This document shows, one piece after another, positions 54,853 through 64,000 of a stretch of 64,000 nucleotides of DNA; the stretch's first letter is position 1; each line of letters opens with the position of its first letter. The translations under genes were made by a program, and so were the position numbers. Source of the stretch: Russula earlei. Taxonomy: Eukaryota > Basidiomycota > Agaricomycetes > Russulales > Russulaceae. The DNA lies in NCBI GenBank assembly GCA_025769875.1, contig JAGFNK010000152.1:44911-108910 (forward strand). Reading direction: 5' to 3'. The notes under the pieces were generated by a model. It was not told the DNA's origin. It did not search any database and worked only from the letters and a program-made list of their open reading frames with translations.

Positions 54853-56253
54853 CAAGGGTGTGGCAGAATGGGCATTTTACATATGCAGTTGGAACTTCTG
54901 TTTCAGCATGGAATAGCCCCCCCCTCCTTCTATATATGGTAATTTCACATCATGTGTTAAATCACATGTTCACTCGAGAAATTATATTTTCTCATGAATA
55001 TCAAATACAAGGCTGTTTTGTGCTGCACGAGGCTTTCAGCTCTTCTAGAGTATTAATAGTCAAAGCATGCTACTCTTCAAACCACACCACATCATGAAGT
55101 ACCCAATGAATGCTAAAAAGCCATCAAGTTCATATTGACACCATTCCATCATTCCCTTTGCTGTGGCATGCATTGCATCCTCACCCCACCCAAATGCTCT
55201 CTTCATCATCAGATTCAGCACTTCTTCCCAGTCATCATCTGCAGGACCTTGGACAAGGGTCAAAAGAACTCACTGAGTGGATTTCCCACCAATTTCCAGA
55301 GGGGTTATTCACTTGATTGCTATGCAGAGTTGGGAGAGCAGCTCTGATGCTATCACACTGTGCATCCATCTGCCTTGTCCATCATTGAATTGGATTGACA
55401 TGACCTCTAACAGCCTCAGGTTATCATCTGCATCAGATATTTGTTCAGTGTGGACTTTGGGAGTGTGTTGGAGCCAGCACACATACAAGGGGAGGATTAG
55501 GGGCAGCGTTGGCCTTGAAAAATGAATGGAGTGACTGATTTGGCTTTGCCTCTGGCTTGGGCCAGGTACACATTTTTTGTTGATCTCTCTCAGCATGGCA
55601 GGGCTTTGACATGGGGTGGATATCAAGGTTGTTTGTCTGCCAGTGCCAACTCAGAAATTGCTTCCACAGTCTGGACACTCAAGTGTGCTCTCTGGGGTAA
55701 ATTTGCATGTTGTTTTGAAGGACACTGTAAGGTGTCTGAGCTGCTGGCTGGGAAACTCACATGGACTTGTACCAGCCCCCTCCTGTGCTATGCATCTCCC
55801 TCCCTTCGCCCTTTGTTCCCTCTCCCTCTCCCTCCTTCGATGTCATCCCTTCATGTTGCCCACTCCCATGTCAGCAGACAGTGACAATGGCTCAAGATGA
55901 TTGCTGTTGACATCACTCACATCATCCTTGCCCACAACATGTCCACACATGTCCACAGATGATGCACACAGATTGTCATCAACACACTACACAAGGGCTT
56001 GCTACCCATAGCATCTCACCCCCAACATCATCACCTCACTGCCTCATGCTCTTGGACTTGGAGTAGCACCCCAGAGTAGAACTTTTGTATTTAAGTAGCT
56101 ACCATCCTGTACAGTAGCTTAGGGAATCAAATCAAGAGCTTTGGTGTCTGCATTAACCCTCTCATGTGCTGAAGAACACCTTGACTCCCTCAAGCTCTCC
56201 TTCTTCTCCTTCAAGAATACACACACACACACACACTCTCTCTCTAGCAATGT
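54853..56253 (-). mobile_element. Inverted second copy of hAT-2, one end missing
   Basis: Matches 42593-39840 in reverse: terminus CAAGGGTGTGGCAGAATGGG at 54853, degenerate ORF (PADDDWEEVLNLMMKRAFGW, then GEDAMHATAKGMM on the minus strand at 55090-55250), and the (CA)n(CT)n tract at 56219-56255. The copia-type LTR of hAT-2 is absent, giving the empty site. The outer end beyond the microsatellite was not found; other repeat DNA follows. Confidence 0.8.
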
Positions 56254-56261
56254 TACAGCCT

Positions 56262-56395
56262 GGCTTGGCCTGATAGCCGCAGCTAAGGCCCAGCTTTGAA
56301 CAGCTCAGGCTTTCAAAATCTTGGGCCATTGCCATGAGGGTGGCTTTCAGCCAGCTTAGGCCCAGCTCAGGCTAAAGCTGCAGCTTGTTACCAGT
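56262..56395. repeat. C/G-rich AGCC/GGCT word block
   Basis: Dense CAGCCTGGCTTGGCC-, AGGCCCAGC- and CAGCTCAGGCT-like words, similar to 16374-16500. Possible small non-autonomous element; borders not defined. Confidence 0.35.
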
Positions 56396-56498
56396 AAACC
56401 ACTAGTTTTATGCTAGTTAGTCTGCATACATCATTCATCTCAGAGAGTGACATCCTTGGCCTGCACAAGAAGGACTATGATGAGTGTGTGGTGTTGAT

Positions 56499-57327
56499 TG
56501 TTATGAACCAAGGCCAGGTCCTGGCCATAGATTGTCCTATTTCACTTAAGAGAGACCTCTCTCACTTTGCATTGCCAACTCCCTTCCATTTTCTGGGCTA
56601 TCCCTCCTGCAGTACAAGATATTGCTATTGCAAAGGCACTATAACATGACCAGGCACCAGTTTCCTAATCGGGTAACCATCACGTGGCAGCCACATGGTC
56701 ACCCAGCCACCAAGAACCCAAAACAGTGGCACAAACTCTTAGAAACTGTTGCATAACTCATCTGACATCATCAAGGCTCCAATGACATCATGGCTGACTG
56801 AGTGACTCCACAGTGACCTCATAGGCTCACTAAGCGCTCCACAGTGACATCATAATGATGTCAACGCTCCACAATGATCAGTAATGCACTCAGTAAGCCT
56901 GAAACTTGACACAAGCAAGTTTATGCCTCTGTAGTCCTATTGGATGGTACCAAAGAGTCTAGAATAGTCCCAGTTCTTTGTAATTGACCCTGTACACTGT
57001 ATATAAGCCCCAATGAAGCATGGCAGTTGTCAGACTGTCCATTTGTGGTACTCTCATCTTCCTGGGTACTCCCCTGTGACCACTCAGTTTAAAGACTCCT
57101 CTCATCTCCAAGGTACTCTTCAATGACCACCTTGTCTAAAGCCCCTCACTGCACTGGCCTCCACACTTCGCCTCTGCCTCCTGCAACACATACCAGTCCC
57201 CATCTGGTATATTCTAGTCATTTGGCTTGTCCTCTTGCTCAACGCTGCCTATGCCGCGTACCATCTGTTCCGACCCTTGCCCACCTGCTCCTGAGTCCTC
57301 AAAGGATCAGCAGTACGTGTCTTGACA
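56499..57327 (+). repeat. LTR, family B copy 4
   Basis: 829 bp, TGTTATGAACC to GTCTTGACA, TATATAAG at about 57000. Flanks TTGAT and TCTGG do not match, so either its TSD has decayed or it is one LTR of a larger element. The gypsy interior begins downstream but has its own promoter, so a link is unproven. Confidence 0.85.
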
Positions 57328-57375
57328 TCTGGACAGTCTCTCATCATTCTTGTATTGACTAGCCAACGCTCAAGT

Positions 57376-57633
57376 GTAAGGTATGTGATCTGGCTGAGCA
57401 CGAAATCACGTGCACTGTAAGTGCCACCCCGCGATGCGTCGTCTTCGAGTTATTCCCTATGCCCCCTTTCTTTCATCATAATTTGATCTCTCTTGGTCTA
57501 GACTTCCTTTCATCATGTCTCATGCCTCTTGCCTCTCTGTATATATAAACTTCTTAGCTACTCTTTGGACTCGAGAAATACCAGATTCTCTTTTGTGCCA
57601 CTCACATCAGTCTGCCTGCAAAAGCCAAGAAGC
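57376..57633 (+). repeat. Candidate 5' LTR of the gypsy element
   Basis: Starts TGTAAGG and ends AAAAGCCA; a sequence with like ends (TGTAAGG to AAAAACA) lies at 7506-7918. It holds TATATATAAAC (57540) and TAGCTACTCT (57555). Tentative: no second LTR is in the window because the element is cut at 63353. Confidence 0.45.
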
Positions 57634-57738
57634 CAAACAACTGCGCGCAAGGTGCTTGCTCCCCTCTGTTCTTCTCTGTCCGTACCCGCCCTCAGATCAA
57701 GCCCACTGAACTCCATGTGCCCCGACCTGGCGCGCTAC

Positions 57739-60660
57739 ACAAGTGTCCACTCCCAACTCCCCCACTTCCCTGCGTCTCCCTTCTCCACTCCAGCCTACTC
57801 CACGCACCGCCCTTCGCATTCTTACTGAAGACATCGACCCAGTTGACACATCCTCACCCCTTAGCATCCTATACTCCCCAACAGCCCCACCATTGTCTCC
57901 CAGCATTCCCCAGCCTATCCCAGGTGACTTTGTCCCTGTCGGCACTCCCCCTCCAGTGCAGAATGAGCAACAGCAAGTGGACCATCCTCCCTTGCGTGAA
58001 GGCTTCCTTGACCATCCCCCCTGCACAGCATTTTGCTTCCATCCACACCAGTACTTTGTCCTCCCTACCACCAATCGTTCCCGTGAGCAGTGGCGTCCCC
58101 TCCATGACTTGAATCATCAAGACTACCTGGGATGCATCCCTACCTCAGACCAGTTAACTCGTCGCACATTCACAGACACCTTCACCACCACCTTTCATGC
58201 ACACATCATCCACACTTTTGCAGTTGAACCCTCCAACACTGCCCTTGCCACTGAGTACAGCCTCACCTCCTTTGGCATTTGTTCTAATGTCAGGATATAC
58301 ACCCCAGACTCTGACTTCCCCCTTGGACACATTGCATACATCTTCAATACTTCTTTGTTTAGGAAACTACTTACCTTGCCTGCTATTTACTGCCCTGCTT
58401 ACGAGGGCTCATTTTGCTTATCCATCATACACGACATCTTGGATGGACACCTTGCTTTTGCTTACAGTTACTTACATTTCAAAGAGAACAGTAACTGCGT
58501 CTCCCGACATCACTATTTGACTTATACAGTCAATACCATACGCTTCAACCCACAGTTACTTCACTTCTGCTTCATGCCTCGTATTCCCCCTAACCCTCTT
58601 GAAATAATTGAGAGGTATTGTCCTCGAAACCATAGATCTTGCACACGGTTCTTAAAAAGTAAGAACCACCCTTGTAACACTTCAATAAAGATTGAATAAA
58701 CCTTTCTTCTTGCCTTAACTAAAGTGCCTCGAGAATACACCTTAGAAGAAGACGAAGAAGAAGACGCTATCACCAGACCCATCTTGAGCCTAAATCATTA
58801 TCGAACTTGGGCCTCCACCACATTCCCTGTCACCACCTTAACCAACCTACACGACGTACCAGGGATAGAACCACCCCACAAAGACTTTCCTCATCTCATT
58901 GTCAAAGAATTCCTTGAAGTCTTACCATTTGGACAACTCCTAAGCCACGATGAGCACACATTATATCTTGAAACCCTTAGTCAACTCCTGCCACCAGCAT
59001 GACAACAACTATTATATTGGCAACTTGCTCAAGCAAAGAACATCCAAGGACAACCAGTTGATTATCAATCCCTGTGCTCTAGCGAACTGAAACTTTGGAC
59101 CAGAATCATCCAGCCACGTCACCATCTCATCGTTAATTCTTTAAGGACAGGGTATCGCCTGTTTTACTGGCTTGGACATACATCAGCTACTATAGTCTCA
59201 CATGTCCAGTTCTATCACCTACGCCTCAACAGAATACAAAGGGAAAATCAATCTATAGTCCAACTTGCTGTTGTACCAGGAATACACAACACCTTTGAAT
59301 TGGGAAACTAACTCTTGGCTATACGATGCAGACTACAATCAACCTTGGGCAATTACCAGCCCAGACGCCTCATATACTGGTCCCCCTGCGTACTATTCTG
59401 TCCCAGCAATCCTAGAAGCCTCGAGTCTTGCCCCTCGACCCCTCACACCGGTTCAAACCACCTGTCCCAACTAGCCAAGAATGTTGGTCTGCCAGCACAG
59501 AAAATACTGAGTCAAAGTCCGTGGACAGCAAGGTGTAACTGCAAAACAGAGTATTGCATGTGCAACTTTCGACCAGATACACCTCCTACTCCTGACAGAA
59601 TTACCTTGTGGATGCCAGGTGATTACCACCTCCCCATTAGATAAATCTGGCTCCTCGACACAGGAGACGCACGTCATCCCAACGACCCCCCTGAGAGAGA
59701 AACGATTCCCCAACGCAAGAGGATTTCTTGTTGAAAGACCATTACCTCCTACCCCTCCTGACGCCTATGTACCCTTGTTTACCAATCGTATTCCTACCCC
59801 TGTTATACCTACCCAACCCTTTGCATCACCCCTTAGTTGAATCCCCTGATAGTGCCGATCTTAGGAAGTACTGATTTACACTACTATCTACCAGAACAAT
59901 CCTTCTTAGCATTAAACCTACCTACACGTTCAAGGAGAGAGTTAATTGAATTCAAGAGTTATTGTACCCAAGCTTGGCATCAACGACTGACACACTTTAT
60001 AGTTTACAAACACCCCACCAAGGAAATAAGTGACTTTGCCATCTCTCCAGCAGAATTCGAAGGATATCTGTGGAAAACCTGAGTAGTTCTAACACAAAGC
60101 AGCATCACTGAAGAATATTCCCGAATCCAATTAAGAAGACACCAAGGAAGACCCGATACTATTCGACTAAAACCAGCCTACACCATTGCATATCCTGGAA
60201 CAACGGCCATTGGACTATAACAGTCGTCTAGACCTATGAGCACTAGGAGAGATATCACTGATGAAGAAGAAAATCTAATCCCACTCCTATTTGAAGGCCT
60301 CAGTTACAACACTCAAGATCACTGTTACTGAGGGAAATTCGCGGGTGTATCTATTATCAACCATGGAAATCTTTCTGACACTTGGTTATATGAAGACAAC
60401 AACGACAAAGCTACCACTGAGCAACTTAAAGCAGCAGCCCCCAGGAGTGGAAAACGTTCAAGAATTCAACCCCTACAATTTCACAGGTCTCTTCCTAGAT
60501 AAACCAGTCAAGTGGAGCCGTTCTAGAAGATATTGGGTTTACTACAACAACAAAGAAGTTGACTTCACAGCTAGAGCAACACAAGAAGTTCCCGCTGCCC
60601 TAGGCACTGCACCAAGCATTCGAAGCGCTACTCCAGGACCCTCTACCCGATGAAATACTC
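57739..60660 (+). pseudogene. Gypsy-associated N-terminal ORFs, unrecognised
   Basis: 57743-58696 encodes a Pro-rich start followed by HDLNHQDYLGCIPTSDQLTR and a globular part; 58724-59002 starts near REYTLEEDEEEDAITRPILS. Further broken frames run to 60650. They precede the Gag and are probably an upstream domain of the same element or a separate cargo; no family was recognised. Several frame breaks. Confidence 0.45.
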
Positions 60661-60787
60661 AACAACCCACTCCGCATATAGTTAGCAACATACCACAAAC
60701 AAACCTCGAACACTCACTCCAACTAGAATCCAGTTACAAGGTCCAGATCCACCAATTGTTACAGTCGCAACAACCCAGAACCCTACA

Positions 60788-61732
60788 ATGTCCAGCAATC
60801 CTCATCTTGTGGGAACTGCCCCAGAACCCTTTGATGGAAAAGCTGACAATGCAGAAGCCGTTTGGGCAGCTTTGGCCAATTATTACTACATCAATGGTGA
60901 CTCTTTTACAGATGAAAGCAAGAAAGTTGCTGCTGCACTAACCCACTTTAAAGTAGGAACACCTGCTGGAGCATGGGCTAGAGAACAAACCACTAAAGCC
61001 ATGGCTCGTACTGTAGCCAACTACAGATCATGGGACAACTTCAAGAAGGCCTTTGCTGACCATTTTATCCCTGCAGAAGCAGAATTGGCTTCTGCCAACA
61101 CTATGCACACTTATTATCAAGGAAAACTACCGTTTAATGAATGGTATCAGAAATGGTCACACCATGCATTGCGAGCTACCACCGATGAAAGGACAAAGAT
61201 GTACGCATTCAGGAAGAACATTAACCCAGCCCTACATCAGAAAATACTAGGGATCACGCCGACACCAACTACACTTGCAGCCCTTGTCAAAGCAGCAAGA
61301 GAATTTGACAACCTGTTCCACCTATACAATTCCATGGCCTTCAGAGGAGGACGCTCTGTGCATACTCAAGGATTAAACACTCAAGGATCAGACAATCCTT
61401 TGGAAATTAACTTGTACCAAGGAGGACCTTGGGAATCCAGGAGTGAAAGGAAACCTCTCACAGATGCAGAGAAAGAATTTCGACGCAAGAACAACCTCTG
61501 TTATTACTGTGGAAAGAAGAACCATATGGCAAACCAATGTAGAGCAAAGAAAGCAGCCCAAGGACGCCAACGACAAGGATCTTGCCCCCAAACAGTCAGA
61601 GCTACAACCATCCAGGATGAAAACATCAAATCTGCACAAGAAGAACCTATTCCTGTTGCATCACTGACAACTTGGAGAGAAACACTTGCAGACTCGATCC
61701 TCTGCCCAAGATCTGCTCCTATGGATTTTTAA
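60788..61732 (+). pseudogene. Ty3/gypsy Gag
   Basis: 314-residue open frame: PEPFDGKADNAEAVWAALAN, AGAWAREQTTKAMARTVANY, WDNFKKAFADHFIPAEAEL, YYQGKLPFNEWYQKW, and zinc knuckle CYYCGKKNHMANQC near residue 240. Forms the particle of the retrotransposon. The frame is intact, but it ends before the protease by frame change, and the downstream pol is dead. Confidence 0.88.
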
Positions 61733-62590
61733 TTGGACCCCCTTCTGCACCGAGAAGGGACATGGTCCAAATCAGTACGATACAAAGAGAAATCAATTAC
61801 CCCAAAGTTTTTACCAAGAATATTCACTCCCCTTCCATTGCCTCGAAAGTTACTCTTAGTGGGGAAGACAAGTGGCAAAGAAATCGGTGCAAGAGCCCTG
61901 CTTGACAGTGGAGCAGAAGGAATGATAATCCATGAACAATTGCACACACGACACCACCTGCACCTCTGAACTATGACCAAACCCTTGCCAGCACAAAATG
62001 TAGATGGCACACAAAATGCCAATGGACTAATACGCTTTAGCACCATCCAAAGACTTCGCATTCAAGCGCACACAGGCGCCACTCATGACGAACAAGCAGA
62101 ATTCCTTGTCACTAACATTGGAGATCACGACATTATCTTAGGAACAGATTGGCTACGACACCACAACCCAGATATTGATTGGGCAAATGATACAATCACA
62201 CTGAGGAACTGCCCCCGAACTTGCCTTACCACACACCCAAGCATAACCATTGCATCTGCATCTGGAACGGAATTACCAAATACAAGCGCTTACTTTCCCT
62301 GAAGAAGAAGAACCCGAGTTTACGGACATTGCTGCACTAATCTTCCCAGATACTGAAGGACCATTGAACCCATGTGTTGACGAACAAATCCACGATGCGT
62401 TTAGCCCAATAACAATCAGCATAAGAGCCAAATCAACCACAGCTACCAAGCTAGCCAATGCAGAAACACCCCCTAAGACATTAGACGAACTTATCCCTGC
62501 CCAATTCTTGAAATGGCGAAAGGTTTTCGATGAACAAGCTTCCAACGCCTTCCTGCTCACCAACCATGGGACCATGCAATCAATCTAAAC
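61733..62590 (+). pseudogene. Gypsy protease region
   Basis: GARALLDSGAEGMIIHEQ carries the DSG catalytic triad of retropepsins; after a stop it continues IRFSTIQRLRIQAHTGA, HDIILGTDWLRHHNPDIDW, the usual gypsy layout, then an acidic linker EEEEPEFTDIAAL and TLDELIPAQFLKWRKVFDE leading into RT. Confidence 0.85.
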
Positions 62591-63353
62591 CAGGGATCGC
62601 CCGACGCGATTCTGGCATCTATCGACTTACTCCCAAGAACTACAAGCCCTAAAAGAATACTTAGACGAACATTTGAAAAGAGGCACATCCGACCATCAAA
62701 AGCAGCTATTGCCAGCCCATTCTTCTTTGTAGAAAAGAAAGGAGGAATCTACGACCAGTACAAGACTACAGAGCCCTGAACACAGCAACTGTCAAAGACG
62801 CTACCACTACCTTGATTCCTGAATTAATTGACAAACTCCAAGGAGCCCAATACTTTACCAAGTTTGACGTACGATGGGGATACAATAACATCCCTAAGAG
62901 AGGCGATGAACACCTCGCAGCATTCAAGACACCATTAGGACTCTTCGAACCTTGATAATGACATTTGGTCTCTGCCAACCCCCAGCCACTTTCCAACGCT
63001 TTATGAACACCATCCTAGCAAAATACATTGCCACTGAACGAGTGGTTGTTTACTAGATGATATACTAATCATGGCGCAAACCTTGAACGAACTAGATGAC
63101 TGGACACATAAGGTCCTAAACACTCCAAGACCACGACTTATACTTGAAACCAGAGAAATGTGCTTTCGACAAACCTCTATTAGTTACCTAGGCATCAATA
63201 TCTCCCAAGGACGAATATCCATGGACCAAGACAAGTTAATAGGCATTACAAATGGCCTACTCCGACCAATGTTACAGAAGTACAAGCATTTCTAGGGTTT
63301 GCAACTTCTATCGACGATTTATCCACTAATACTCACAATGGCATGACCCTTGT
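62591..63353 (+). pseudogene. Gypsy reverse transcriptase, truncated
   Basis: Fragments in several frames: IASPFFFVEKKGG, LIMTFGLCQPPATFQRFMN then TILAKYIA, LKPEKCAFDK, VCNFYRRFIH. The catalytic (F/Y)xDD is not clear (about 63050, YQMIY-like). No RNase H or integrase remains because TIR-3 begins at 63354. Confidence 0.82.
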
Positions 63354-64000
63354 TTATTGCCGTTTTCAGCACACTTGGCGGAGCTTGAATTCCACTCAAA
63401 TTGGCGCAGAAACCCCCTCAAACATGCGGGATGAATATCTCCCTCAAAACAGCTTCAATTCATATGAAATGTATTGTCCCTGAATCGCCTGAATGAGGGC
63501 TAGGCAGCCCCATTGTTTTCATGAGATTTGAGTGAGAATTGGTGGAGCTGGACTCAAGCCACCTCCACATGTGTATTAGATGAATTACAACTCAAAATCA
63601 TGGTCTATATCCATTATTTTTCCCTCATGTTGTACCCATGGGCTTTCTTGAGGCAGCCCAATAGTGTTTTTGACTCAAGTGTTGTGGTGTGCAACATTGT
63701 TTTCAGTGTGATTGGAGTGACAGCTGGCCACTCATTGCTCCTCTCACCTCCATTCTGACCATCCATTGCCTCATTCCCACACACCTGCTGTCTCAGCCAC
63801 ATCAGTTGCACCACTCCCTTCCAACTCACATTTGGCCCTCCACACCCACAGTCCAGCCGCGCCAGTCACACTGCCTGTGTCGACCTGCCATCTGTCTTCA
63901 CCACGCCACACTCCTTCAGCATGCCGACTCAGTTAGAATACCTCAAGCTCAAGTGGGATCTGGAGGACCTTATTGCCTCCTTGTCAAGACTCTGCATGTG
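63354..64000 (+). mobile_element. Element TIR-3: third long-inverted-repeat element, cut by window end
   Basis: Left repeat 63354-63760 with end TTATTGCCGTTTTCAG, then gag-like start at 63921 (TQLEYLKLKWDLEDLIASL). It interrupts gypsy RT after NFYRRFIH. Orientation as TIR-1. Confidence 0.8.

Noticed and set aside
56499..63353. B copy 4 as the 5' LTR of the gypsy element
   Set aside because: No primer-binding site follows it and the gypsy block has its own TATA region; left open.
1..64000. CRISPR array, bacterial operon or rRNA/tRNA cluster
   Set aside because: No regular spacer array, intron-rich eukaryotic genes, and no tRNA or rRNA pattern recognised by eye.

Overview
This window looks like a repeat-rich chromosomal region of a mushroom-forming basidiomycete (Agaricomycetes). 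The evidence is short (about 48-82 nt) GT-AG introns in the host genes and a transposon set typical of these fungi: Plavaka-type CACTA, MULE with SWIM finger, a Ulp1-DDE element, hAT, Tc1/mariner, Ty1/copia, Ty3/gypsy and many solo LTRs. The genus cannot be fixed from sequence alone.

Host genes form small GC-rich islands. At the left edge the 5' part of NBP35 (minus strand, cytosolic Fe-S assembly ATPase) lies head-to-head with a J-domain protein (666-2297) across about 180 bp. A zinc-type MDR oxidoreductase lies at 8602-10116 and has a one-base frameshift. At 42.7-52.2 kb sit the 3' half of a RhoGAP gene (minus strand, with a premature stop) and two small predicted secreted-protein genes. 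A direct segmental duplication (42850-44081 and 49196-50422) carries the RhoGAP tail and the leader exon of the secreted-protein gene.

Most of the rest is nested mobile DNA, and target-site duplications (TSDs) let the order be read. (1) 3325-8332: an element with about 410-bp terminal inverted repeats and a gag-like ORF, hit by two solo LTRs. (2) 11449-15186: a hAT relic holding a copia solo LTR. (3) 16.6-18.7 kb: a MULE relic holding a 130-bp deleted LTR. (4) 18809-20610: a family-B LTR holding a family-A LTR. (5) 20789-31791: a family-B LTR split by another B LTR and by a full copia element (21937-31279), which itself holds the second inverted-repeat element and a B LTR. (6) 31.8-38.4 kb: a Plavaka transposase gene split by three solo LTRs, one of which holds another LTR that holds an intact Tc1/mariner element. 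(7) 39471-42593: a hAT-like element holding a copia-type LTR that holds a family-A LTR. (8) 44.1-48.3 kb: a Ulp1-DDE element holding a B LTR. (9) 52239-54719: a DUF6532-like gene between inverted repeats. (10) 54.85-56.25 kb: an inverted second copy of element 7. (11) 57.4-63.35 kb: a decayed gypsy element, cut by a third inverted-repeat element.

All six family-A, both family-C and all eight family-B LTRs are solo, so LTR-LTR recombination has been very active. Older copies have lost CpG to TpG/CpA, and several transposase catalytic Asp codons have become Asn that way. The one element whose coding region looks fully intact is the Tc1/mariner copy at 34341-35960.
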